Shown here in pieces: positions 8,923 to 16,505 of a stretch of DNA of 64,000 bases. The notes below the pieces were generated by a model that ran no database searches, was not told the origin of the DNA, and was given only the letters and a program-made list of their open reading frames with translations. The stretch comes from Tellurirhabdus rosea (GTDB lineage Bacteria; Bacteroidota; Bacteroidia; Cytophagales; Spirosomataceae). The DNA is taken from the NCBI RefSeq assembly GCF_026278345.1, contig NZ_CP111085.1:4536501-4600500 (forward strand), given 5' to 3'. How positions within the stretch are numbered: the first letter of the stretch is position 1; every line of letters starts with the position of its first letter. The position numbers and the translations under genes are program-made.

Positions 8923-8988
8923 GGACGGTGCTAACGGAAATAAATAGACTTTTGCAGAAACGGGATGATGATGAAGCGCGGGAAACTG

Positions 8989-8996
8989 CAAAAGTA
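8989..8996 (-). promoter_or_regulatory. -7 box of the aminotransferase promoter
   Basis: TACTTTTG on the minus strand is an exact match to TAnnTTTG, 66 bp before the start codon. A TTGG that could serve as the -33 element lies about 25 bp upstream. Confidence 0.5.
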
Positions 8997-9010
8997 CAAC
9001 AATTCCGGAA

Positions 9011-9787
9011 TCATCCGCCAACCGACAGTTCCCGAACGGCTTTCGTCAGCCGGTCTTCCAGCGTCAGCGTGTATTCATACCCGATCCGGAACAGCTCGCG
9101 GGCCTTGCGCAGATTGAGCACATCGAAGCGGTTGAGCTCGGTCGGTTCGATCAGCACGTGGCATTTGGCAAAACGCTCCCGCGTTTTGGACTGCACGGCC
9201 AGAATCAGGCTCCGCTCCAGCACGCCCTTCAGCGAAGTGATCGGTTTGGACAGCTGGAACGGGTTGCAGTGCGAGCCGATGATGAAATCGACCTTGTTTT
9301 CGAGGCATTCGACGGGCAGGTTGTTCAGCACGCCGCCGTCCACATACTGCCGCTGGTTGATCTGATAGGGTTCAAAAATGCCCGGCAGACAGCAGGAAGC
9401 CAGGATGGGGCGAATCAACTCCCCGCTTTCAAAGACAATCAGCTCGCCCTCGATCAGATCGGTAGCGGCCACATGCAGCGGAATTTTCAGTGCTTCGAAC
9501 GAATCGTGGGGAAGGTACTGCCGGTACAGCGCTTCCGCTTTGTCGAGACGGAGCAGCCCCATGCGGGTAAAGGCCGGTCGAACGTGCCTGAAAAAAGGCG
9601 TAGTTTCGATGATTTTCAGAATCTCGTCGGGCGTGTAGCCGTGGGCGAGTAGCGCGCCGGCGATGGCCCCGGCGCTCGTCCCCGAAATACGGTCGATGAC
9701 CACCCCCATTTCCAGCAGCGCTTTAATCACCCCGAGGTGCGCCACGCCCCGCGCCCCACCCCCGGAAAGTACAAGTCCTGTTTTCAT
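9011..9787 (-). CDS. Patatin-like phospholipase (RssA/YchK type)
   Basis: A 258-residue patatin hydrolase. It shows the glycine-rich oxyanion motif LSGGGARGVAHLG at residues about 7-19, the nucleophile elbow GTSAG (Ser of GxSxG) near residue 40, and the catalytic Asp in 'VDGGVLNNLP' near residue 150. The length matches the compact cytoplasmic RssA-like group, not the long outer-membrane patatins. It is expected to hydrolyse acyl esters of phospholipids; the physiological substrate is unknown. There is no signal peptide. Confidence 0.93.
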   Translation of the reverse strand: MKTGLVLSGGGARGVAHLGVIKALLEMGVVIDRISGTSAGAIAGALLAHGYTPDEILKIIETTPFFRHVRPAFTRMGLLRLDKAEALYRQYLPHDSFEALKIPLHVAATDLIEGELIVFESGELIRPILASCCLPGIFEPYQINQRQYVDGGVLNNLPVECLENKVDFIIGSHCNPFQLSKPITSLKGVLERSLILAVQSKTRERFAKCHVLIEPTELNRFDVLNLRKARELFRIGYEYTLTLEDRLTKAVRELSVGG

Positions 9788-9794
9788 GCAAAAA

Positions 9795-9905
9795 GGTTGA
9801 ATAGTTTAAAGTTTATGGTTTATAGTTTAACGGAAAAGAGACCACTATTCAGATACCAACACCGCGCCCCTGAACCTTAAACTATAAACCCTAAACTATA
9901 AACTT
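9795..9905. repeat. Intergenic inverted repeat with TTTATAGTTTA words
   Basis: The left arm (about 9795-9830, GTTTAAAGTTTATGG...) and right arm (about 9876-9905, TTAAACTATAAACCC...) are complementary low-complexity arrays in the 123-bp gap between the MATE stop and the patatin start. Same architecture as 7671-7778. Confidence 0.6.
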
Positions 9906-9910
9906 TTCCG

Positions 9911-11296
9911 CTACACCCGCACCAGTTTCCAGTGGCCGCGGCGGAAGACGGCGACGGCTACCACGGCCAGCAGGGTTTCGCTGAAGGCCACCGACCAGAA
10001 AACGCCTTCCGGACCCCAGTTCAGGAGGTTCGCCAGGACGTAGGCCAGCGGTATTTCGATCAGCCAGAAACAGACGATGTTGATGAGCGTCGGCGTCCGG
10101 GTGTCGCCCGCCCCGTTGAACGACTGGCTGATGACCATGCCATAGGCGAAGGCGATGTAGCCGAGACAGAAAATCCGGAGACACTGGACGGCAATCGAAA
10201 CCACGGCGGGGGTGTCATTGAAAATGCCCACGATGGGGCGCGCCGCGATGAAAAACACGATCGCCACGCCCACCAGAAACAGCATGTTGCCGAAGGCCGC
10301 CCGCCAGGCCGACGTTTCGGCCCGTTCGGGTTCGCCCGCGCCCAGATTCTGGCCTACGAGCGTGGCGGCGGCGTTGGCCAGTCCCCAGGAAGGCAGAATT
10401 GTGAACACAATGATCCGGATGGCGATGGTGTACCCGGCCACCACATCCGGTCCGAAGGTGGACAGAATCCGCGTCAGGAACACCCAGCTGGCCGAGGCAA
10501 TCAGGAACTGCCCGGTGCCGCCGGCCGCCACGCTCAACAGGTTGCGGATGAGGCCCGAATCAGGCCTGAAGTCGGAGCCCAGCAGGTGAATGACGCCGTT
10601 TTGCCGGTAAAAAGCGGAAAGCTGGTAGAGCACGCCGATCGACCGGCCGAGGGTCGTCGCCACGGCCGAACCCAGCACGCCCATCGCCGGCACGGGACCC
10701 CAGCCGAAAATGAACAGCGGGCACAGCACGATGTTGACGCCGTTGGCAATCCAGAGCGAACGCATGGCAACCGAGGCATCGCCCGCCCCGCGCAGGCAGC
10801 CGCTGAGCGTATACAGCAGGATGATGGCCGGTGAACTGGCAAAAATCATCCGCGTGAAGGCCGAGCCGCTGGCAATCAGGTGCGCATCGCCGCCCATCAG
10901 CCGCAGAATGTCGGCTCCGAACAAGGCGCCCGGAATGCCGATGAGCAGCGCCAGTACCAGCGAGACCAGAATGACCTGCCCGACGACCGTGCCGGCTCCG
11001 CGCGGATTGCCTTCGCCCACCCGCCGCGAAACGAGGGCCGTAGCGGCCGTACTCAGCCCAATGGCCACGGAGTAGACCAGCGTCAGCACCGACTCTGTCA
11101 GCCCGACCGTCGCCACGGCTTCCGTGCCGATTTTGGCCACAAAAAACACGTCAACGACCGCAAAAAGCGATTCCATGACCATTTCGAGAATCATCGGAAC
11201 GGCCAGCAGAAAGATGGCCCGGTTGATACTTCCGGACGTAAAATTTTTTTCGGAGCCGCGCAAAGCCGCCACAAAAAGCCGGATGAACTTTTTCAT
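9911..11296 (-). CDS. MATE family multidrug/Na+ antiporter
   Basis: A 461-residue membrane protein with about twelve hydrophobic helices and the two-fold MatE repeat. The first begins at 'INRAIFLLAVPMILEMVMESLFAVVDVFFVAKIG' and the second at about residue 250 ('GGTGQFLIASASWVFLTRIL'). The start at 11296 (MKKFIRLFVAAL) is chosen over the longer frame. The protein would export cationic drugs or metabolites using a Na+ or H+ gradient. It stands alone, divergent from hflX. A second MATE gene occurs at 54146. Confidence 0.93.
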   Translation of the reverse strand: MKKFIRLFVAALRGSEKNFTSGSINRAIFLLAVPMILEMVMESLFAVVDVFFVAKIGTEAVATVGLTESVLTLVYSVAIGLSTAATALVSRRVGEGNPRGAGTVVGQVILVSLVLALLIGIPGALFGADILRLMGGDAHLIASGSAFTRMIFASSPAIILLYTLSGCLRGAGDASVAMRSLWIANGVNIVLCPLFIFGWGPVPAMGVLGSAVATTLGRSIGVLYQLSAFYRQNGVIHLLGSDFRPDSGLIRNLLSVAAGGTGQFLIASASWVFLTRILSTFGPDVVAGYTIAIRIIVFTILPSWGLANAAATLVGQNLGAGEPERAETSAWRAAFGNMLFLVGVAIVFFIAARPIVGIFNDTPAVVSIAVQCLRIFCLGYIAFAYGMVISQSFNGAGDTRTPTLINIVCFWLIEIPLAYVLANLLNWGPEGVFWSVAFSETLLAVVAVAVFRRGHWKLVRV

Positions 11297-11758
11297 GCAG
11301 AAAGAGAGGGTTGGGCAGCCCGGCGGACGGACAGCCAATGAAAGCTGAATAAAACAGAAGTGATGACCCCGAAAGAATTGCGGGGCAGGAAGAATAGAAG
11401 ACCGCGTAGGTCTTTAAGCGAGGACAATCATGGGCTTAGCAGCTTGATACCGCAAAGTTACAACTCCGGTTCAGATCGCCAAATTAAAATTACGTATACA
11501 CCCGGCCGAAGGTCCCGAAACTTTTTGTAAACTGAGCCGGTTACAAAATGACCAAAATAAAATAATGACGGAAGGAGAGGGCGCAGGAAGTGACTGAATG
11601 ATTGAGTGACTGAATGACTGAGCGGTCCGCCGTAGTGATTAGCTTTTAAGATTTAAAAGTTACGAAGCTGGCGACTGCGGCGCCGGGAAGCAGTCATTCG
11701 GTCACTCATCATTCAGTCACTTCCTGCGCTTCACTCCCTCATTCCCTGACTATTATCT
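11297..11758. other. 462-bp divergent intergenic region with a long low-complexity inverted repeat
   Basis: No gene is seen. From about 11578 to 11725, arms made of TGACTGAATGAT-like words (GCGCAGGAAGTGACTGAATG on the left; the complementary TCAGTCACTTCCTGCGC on the right) can fold back on each other, with an inner GC-rich portion. Promoters of the MATE and hflX genes must lie in this interval but no consensus box was convincing. Confidence 0.6.
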
Positions 11759-13015
11759 ATGATTGATACCCATAAACAACCCGAAACCGCTGTTCTGGTC
11801 GCCCTGGTGACGCAGAAACAGTCACCGGAAAAGACGCAGGAATATCTGGAGGAACTGGCTTTTCTGGCCGAAACGTCGGGCATCCAGACCGTTAAGGCCT
11901 TTGTGCAGAAACTGGACCGGCCGGATACCCGTACCTTTGTCGGGAAAGGGAAACTGGAAGAAATTCAGACGTTCATTGCCGCCAACCCGGTGGATACCAT
12001 CATCTTCGACGACGACCTGACGCCTTCGCAGGTGCGGAACCTGGAGCAGGCCTTTCAGGAGATCAAAGTACTGGACCGGAGTCTGCTGATTCTGAATATT
12101 TTCTCGATGCGCGCCCAGACGGCCCAGGCCCGGGTGCAGGTCGAACTGGCTCAGTATCAGTACATGTATCCGCGTCTGACCCGGATGTGGACGCACCTGA
12201 GCCGCCAGAAAGGCGGGGTCGGGATGCGGGGTCCGGGGGAAAAAGAACTCGAAACGGACCGCCGGATCGTGCAGGACCGGATTGCGTTCCTGAAAGAGAA
12301 ACTGGCGAAAATCGACAAGCAGAACGTCACCCGCCGCAAGGAACGCGACCGGCTGGTGCGGGTTTCGCTGGTCGGTTACACGAACGTCGGGAAATCGACC
12401 CTCATGCGGACGCTGGCGAAGGCCGACGTGTTTGCCGAGAACAAACTCTTCGCGACCGTAGACTCAACGGTGCGGAAAGTGGTGTTGGGAAATATCCCAT
12501 TCTTGCTATCGGACACGGTTGGTTTTATCCGCAAACTGCCCACGACGCTGATCGAGGCCTTCAAATCGACCCTGGATGAGGTGCGCGAAGCCGACGTGCT
12601 GCTGCACGTGGTGGACGTTTCGCACCCGTCGTTTGAAGAGCATATCGAGGTGGTCGACAGCATCCTGACCGAAATCGGGGCGGGCGAGAAGCCGACCATC
12701 CTGGTTTTCAACAAAATGGACCAGTTCGAGCCCCGTGACGAGTGGATGCACGACGAAGACGACTTCGACGACAACATTCCGGTGGCCGTTCGCCGGCAGT
12801 CGGCGCTGGCCTATCTGAAGAAAACCTACCTGGCCAGAAAGGCCGAAAACGTAGTGTTTATCTCGGCGGAGAAGCGCGACAACCTCGACGAACTGCGGGA
12901 TATTCTCTACAAACTGGTCCGGGAAAAGCACTACACCATCTACCCCAACTGGAAGGACATTCCGCTGGCGGATTTCGCCAGGGACGAGGAAATCTCCGAT
13001 GGTTTGGGCATGTGA
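11759..13015 (+). CDS. hflX: GTPase HflX
   Basis: A 418-residue ribosome-associated GTPase. The N-terminal HflX domain contains 'RTFVGKGKLEEIQTFI', followed by a helical linker with 'GGVGMRGPGEKELETDRR', then the G domain: P-loop GYTNVGKSTLM, DTVGF (G3), NKMD (G4) and a VFISA motif (G5). HflX splits stalled or stressed 70S ribosomes. It is monocistronic, followed by a tRNA gene in the same direction. Confidence 0.96.
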   Translation: MIDTHKQPETAVLVALVTQKQSPEKTQEYLEELAFLAETSGIQTVKAFVQKLDRPDTRTFVGKGKLEEIQTFIAANPVDTIIFDDDLTPSQVRNLEQAFQEIKVLDRSLLILNIFSMRAQTAQARVQVELAQYQYMYPRLTRMWTHLSRQKGGVGMRGPGEKELETDRRIVQDRIAFLKEKLAKIDKQNVTRRKERDRLVRVSLVGYTNVGKSTLMRTLAKADVFAENKLFATVDSTVRKVVLGNIPFLLSDTVGFIRKLPTTLIEAFKSTLDEVREADVLLHVVDVSHPSFEEHIEVVDSILTEIGAGEKPTILVFNKMDQFEPRDEWMHDEDDFDDNIPVAVRRQSALAYLKKTYLARKAENVVFISAEKRDNLDELRDILYKLVREKHYTIYPNWKDIPLADFARDEEISDGLGM

Positions 13016-13039
13016 TAGTTTTTTCAGATTTTTGCACCT

Positions 13040-13078
13040 GTTATGTACCTGCGGACGGTTTGCCCGTGGGTACATAAC
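13040..13078 (+). other. Inverted repeat between hflX and tRNA-Arg
   Basis: GTTATGTACC and GGTACATAAC form perfect 10-bp arms around an 19-nt loop that itself has a CGG/CCG stem. It ends 1 bp before the tRNA 5' end. It could terminate hflX transcription or lie in the tRNA leader; there is no T run. Confidence 0.5.
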
Positions 13079-13079
13079 T

Positions 13080-13151
13080 GGTCCCGTAGTTCAACGGATA
13101 GAATAGACGTTTCCTAAACGTTTGATATGGGTTCGATTCCCGTCGGGACCA
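13080..13151 (+). tRNA. tRNA-Arg (anticodon CCT)
   Basis: The acceptor stem GGTCCCG/CGGGACC, anticodon stem GACGT/ACGTT with loop TTCCTAA (anticodon CCT, reading AGG) and T arm with GTTCGATTCC are all readable. CCA is not encoded (the DNA continues ACCC). A terminator follows at 13166. Confidence 0.93.
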
Positions 13152-13165
13152 CCCGCTCTAATTTT

Positions 13166-13203
13166 AACCTCCTAACTAGTAATCAGTTGGGAGGTTTTTT
13201 CTT
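13166..13203 (+). terminator. Terminator of tRNA-Arg
   Basis: AACCTCCtAACT and AGTTgGGAGGTT form a 12-bp stem followed by TTTTTTCTTTT. Confidence 0.85.
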
Positions 13204-13293
13204 TTCCAAGGCATAACACCGGTGCACCCGTTTCGCAGGTGCGAAGCATATCGAAACGGCCAAAGGAGCGTTCGGTTCTCAGATGGGCAGCGC

Positions 13294-13349
13294 GGCGTCG
13301 GACGCCGTCGGGGAGGGGACCGGCTTAAAAGCCGGGAAGTCGCTCCCCG
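13294..13349. repeat. Nested palindromes upstream of the aldo/keto reductase
   Basis: In the 308-bp gap between the tRNA and the reductase (no gene seen) lie GGCGTCGGACGCC (13294-13306) and a nested structure: CGGGGAG/CTCCCCG outer arms (13309-13315 and 13343-13349) around the perfect palindrome CCGGCTTAAAAGCCGG (13320-13335). It resembles a REP-like unit; function unknown. Confidence 0.5.
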
Positions 13350-13459
13350 GTATCAAGCCCGGAACCCGTCATTTGGATACAACAACCCGCGATTGGGCTA
13401 CTTTTCTCCCCGCCGACCGGCTGACCTTTGTGGTGTTGATAGACCACATAAAAAACCAA

Positions 13460-14470
13460 ATGAACAGCATTCAAAAAACGCAACTGGGTAGCCAGGGACT
13501 CGTTGTTCCCCCCATGGGGCTGGGCTGCATGGGAATGACCAGGATTAACGGAGCCGATATTTACGGCCAGGCCAGCGAAGCGGAGTCGATCGCCACCATT
13601 CACCGTTCGCTGGAGTTGGGCGGCAACTTTCTCGACACCGCCGACCTCTACGGCCCGCTGGAAAACGAACGGCTCGTGGCGAAAGCCACCCGGGGAAACC
13701 GCCACGCCTACGTCATTGCCACCAAATTCGGCTACGAGATTGATGACCAGGAGCAGCTCACCTGGGGCTTCAACGGGCAGCCGGCTTACGTGAAGAAAGC
13801 GGCCGAACGGTCCCTGAAAAACCTCGGCACGGACTACATCGACCTGTATTACCTGCACCGGCTCGACCCCGCTACGCCCATTGAAGAAACCGTGGGCGCC
13901 ATGGCCGAACTCGTGCAGGAAGGCAAGGTGCGCTACATCGGCCTTTCGGAAGTATCGGCGGCAACGATCCGGAAAGCGCACGGCGTTCACCCGCTGACGG
14001 CCGTCCAGACCGAATATTCCCTGTTTGAGCGCGAGGTCGAAGCCGGAGGAATTCTGGATACGCTCCGGGAGCTTGGCATCGGCCTGGTCGCGTACTCGCC
14101 CCTGGGCAGAGGCTTTCTTTCGGGCGACATCCGGAATCCGGACGATTTTGCCCCGGACGATTTCCGACGCATGATTCCCCGGTTTCAGGGGGAGCAGTTC
14201 TACAAAAACCTGGAGCTGGTCGAGGCCATAAAAAGTCTGGCGGCCGAAAAAAGCGTGACGCCGTCGCAGCTGGCCATTGCCTGGGCGCTTGCCAAAGGCT
14301 CACTGCCGATTCCGGGGACCAAGCGGGTCCGGTACGTCGAGCAGAACCTCGCCGCCGCCGACATCCAGCTGAGTGCCGCCGACCTGAACCGGCTGGAATC
14401 GATTGTTCCGCTGGGTACTTCCACCGGAGCGCGCTATGATGAGGCGAATATGATGGGAATCGATAAATAA
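13460..14470 (+). CDS. Aldo/keto reductase (AKR13-like)
   Basis: A 336-residue NADPH-dependent (beta/alpha)8-barrel oxidoreductase. The catalytic tetrad is visible: Asp and Tyr in '[14 protein letters not shown]', Lys in 'VIATKFGYE' and His in 'YYLHRLDP'. The cofactor-binding segment near the C-terminus reads '[20 protein letters not shown]'. The start at 13460 ([11 protein letters not shown]) is chosen; the open frame extends 59 codons upstream through palindromic DNA of non-coding character. It would reduce aldehydes or ketones. An AraC-type regulator follows 72 bp downstream and may control it. Confidence 0.93.
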   Translation: MNSIQKTQLGSQGLVVPPMGLGCMGMTRINGADIYGQASEAESIATIHRSLELGGNFLDTADLYGPLENERLVAKATRGNRHAYVIATKFGYEIDDQEQLTWGFNGQPAYVKKAAERSLKNLGTDYIDLYYLHRLDPATPIEETVGAMAELVQEGKVRYIGLSEVSAATIRKAHGVHPLTAVQTEYSLFEREVEAGGILDTLRELGIGLVAYSPLGRGFLSGDIRNPDDFAPDDFRRMIPRFQGEQFYKNLELVEAIKSLAAEKSVTPSQLAIAWALAKGSLPIPGTKRVRYVEQNLAAADIQLSAADLNRLESIVPLGTSTGARYDEANMMGIDK

Positions 14471-14482
14471 CCAAATTGGAAC

Positions 14483-14525
14483 CAACGGGAGGAACCGAAC
14501 GTAGTGAGCAAAGTTCCTCCCGTTG
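14483..14525 (+). terminator. Hairpin between the reductase and AraC genes
   Basis: CAACGGGAGGAAC and GTTCCTCCCGTTG are perfect 13-bp arms with a 17-nt loop. There is no T run, so it may act as an attenuator or mRNA stabiliser. It overlaps a possible GTG start of the AraC gene (14504), which argues against that start. Confidence 0.6.
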
Positions 14526-14542
14526 ATTTAGCTGCCATCCGG

Positions 14543-15463
14543 ATGAAAAGAACGACCAACAGCCCCCACGTCATCAACTCGGTTTCCGAACTGCATCGCC
14601 TGCTGTCGCTGCCCAAACCGGAGCATCCCCTGGTCAGCATGATCCGGTTAAGTGACCTGCGGGAGAAGTGCCCCGAGCTGGTGGGCAGTTTCGTGTATAA
14701 CTTTTATTCCATCTGCATCAAAAAGGACTTCAGGGGAAAACTCAGGTACGGGCAGCAGTACTACGACTTCGACGAAGGGGTGATGACGTTCTTTTCGCCC
14801 GGTCAGGTAATCACAACGGACGCCACGGAAGAGCAGGCGCTGAACGGCTGGTGGCTGGTGGTGCACCCCGATTTTATTCAATCGTATCCGTTGGCCAAAC
14901 GCGTGAAAGAGTACGGCTTTTTCTCCTACGCGGTAACGGAGGCGCTGCATATCTCCGAGAAAGAGGAAACCATCCTGACGTCGATCATGACGAACATCGA
15001 ACGGGAATATCGCTCTGCCCTGGATACCTTTAGCCAGGATGTGATCGTATCGCAGCTGGACCTGCTGCTGACGTACTCCAACCGATTCTACAACCGGCAG
15101 TTCATCACCCGGAAGCAGGCCAGCAACGACCTGCTGATTCGCGTGGAGGCCCTGCTGACCACTTATTTCGACAGCGACCAGGTGCAGCAATCGGGCTTAC
15201 CGACGGTGCAATACCTTGCTGACCAACTTTCCCTTTCGCCGAGTTATCTGAGCGATTCGCTGCGGGCACTGACGGGGCAAAGCGCGCAGCAGCATATTCA
15301 CAACAAGCTGATCGAGAAGGCAAAGGAGGTGCTGAGTACAACCTCGTTGTCCGTAAGCGAAATAGCCTATCGGCTGGGCTTTGAGTACCCGCAGTCGTTC
15401 AGTAAACTTTTCCGGAATAAAACGAATCACTCCCCGTTGGAATTCCGCCGGTCTTTTGCCTGA
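14543..15463 (+). CDS. AraC family transcriptional regulator
   Basis: A 306-residue protein. The N-terminal part is a cupin-like sensing domain (about residues 30-130, 'DFDEGVMTFFSPGQVITTD'). The C-terminal 100 residues form the double HTH: 'VQYLADQLSLSPSYLSDSLRALTG' and 'SVSEIAYRLGFEYPQSFSKLFRNKTNHSPLEFRR'. The ATG at 14543 is preferred to a GTG at 14504, which sits inside a hairpin. Similar AraC/AKR pairs are common in Bacteroidota; control of the preceding reductase is inferred. Confidence 0.92.
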   Translation: MKRTTNSPHVINSVSELHRLLSLPKPEHPLVSMIRLSDLREKCPELVGSFVYNFYSICIKKDFRGKLRYGQQYYDFDEGVMTFFSPGQVITTDATEEQALNGWWLVVHPDFIQSYPLAKRVKEYGFFSYAVTEALHISEKEETILTSIMTNIEREYRSALDTFSQDVIVSQLDLLLTYSNRFYNRQFITRKQASNDLLIRVEALLTTYFDSDQVQQSGLPTVQYLADQLSLSPSYLSDSLRALTGQSAQQHIHNKLIEKAKEVLSTTSLSVSEIAYRLGFEYPQSFSKLFRNKTNHSPLEFRRSFA

Positions 15464-15559
15464 ACGGCCTTTTCCCGCAACGACCGGAAAGCCCACACCT
15501 CATCGCCCGACGGCACCGGCAGGGTATGCCGGGCAATTATCTGGCACAAGGCGGGAGAC

Positions 15560-16240
15560 TCAGGGCTCCGGGGTAACCACCAGATTGGCAAAGTGAGCTT
15601 CGGTACCGGAGCCGACCCACAACCCGATGCTTCCCGCCTGATCGACCCCAAGCTTGAGGTCATTGACCAGCAGGGTGGGTTGCTGGGCACCATGCACGTA
15701 GAGTCGGGCGGTGTTGCCCTTCACTTCAATCCGGACTTTGGTCCATTCGCCCGGGACCAGATCCACGTACGATTCGTACTTTTCGGGGGTCTCCTTGCGG
15801 CTGCGCTCCCAGGGATAGTCCGGGAAGGAGATGTACTGCACCGAATGATTGCGACGCACCTGGTCTGCCGCCCGGCCGTTGGTGGGACGCAGGTAAATGC
15901 ACTCAAAGCGCGAATTGTCATCGGCCACCCGGAAAGCAATCCCCACAAAGCCCCGTGCCGTTTCTGACGCCGTGTTTAAGGGCTTTCCGGACACTTCCAG
16001 ATCGATGCGGCCATTCCGGAACCGGAGGTCTTTGATCTTAACAAACTTATCTTCAGAGGAAAGGCCTTTGGCCGTGTCAACGACGCGAAGGGCCTGTTTT
16101 CCTTTATAATCCGCCAGCGAGAGGGCGACCTTAACGGGCTGTAAACGCTCCGGGCGGTTGAGGGGAATCGCCTGAGACGATTGCGAAAAGCCCTGGTGCA
16201 ATCCCAGACAGAGGAGTAGCGTTGTGAAAAGAGGGTTCAT
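15560..16240 (-). CDS. Secreted DUF1080-like (concanavalin-fold) protein
   Basis: A 226-residue protein with a signal peptide (MNPLFTTLLLCLGLHQGFSQ). The remainder looks like the jelly-roll fold of DUF1080/3-keto-disaccharide-hydrolase or LamG-like proteins: 'GRIDLEVSGKP', 'GFVGIAFRVADDNSRFECIYLRP', 'GEWTKVRIEVKGNTARLYVHG' and 'AGSIGLWVGSGTEAHFANL'. It is expected to be periplasmic or extracellular and to bind or cleave a carbohydrate, but no catalytic residue can be pointed to. It is monocistronic and convergent with the AraC gene. Confidence 0.75.
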   Translation of the reverse strand: MNPLFTTLLLCLGLHQGFSQSSQAIPLNRPERLQPVKVALSLADYKGKQALRVVDTAKGLSSEDKFVKIKDLRFRNGRIDLEVSGKPLNTASETARGFVGIAFRVADDNSRFECIYLRPTNGRAADQVRRNHSVQYISFPDYPWERSRKETPEKYESYVDLVPGEWTKVRIEVKGNTARLYVHGAQQPTLLVNDLKLGVDQAGSIGLWVGSGTEAHFANLVVTPEP

Positions 16241-16439
16241 CGGGTATCCGGTTTACGTTCTTTTTGAATCGAACAAATAACGCAGAAAAATACCTTGTGT
16301 GTCGGCACGATCGGCCAGGCGAGCCTGCATAGCGGTAAAAAAAGTGAACTTGCTTCGCCTCATCCGGGCGGGGCTGCTCAAAACCGTTAAAACTCAATTA
16401 ATTCTCCTGAGAGGCTCTATTTAAATTCTACTTGTAAGG

Positions 16440-16447
16440 TAGATTTG
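16440..16447 (+). promoter_or_regulatory. -7 box of the PAS/GAF kinase promoter
   Basis: TAGATTTG exactly matches TAnnTTTG, 58 bp before the ATG at 16506. Confidence 0.5.
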
Positions 16448-16505
16448 TAGTATAGTATTTTCACCCAATTCATACCCATCTGTGTCAGGCAATCCTGGAG
16501 GCGTC

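Noticed and set aside
14504-14542. GTG start for the AraC gene
   Set aside because: Sits inside a perfect hairpin and adds 13 residues not typical for the family; the ATG at 14543 fits better.
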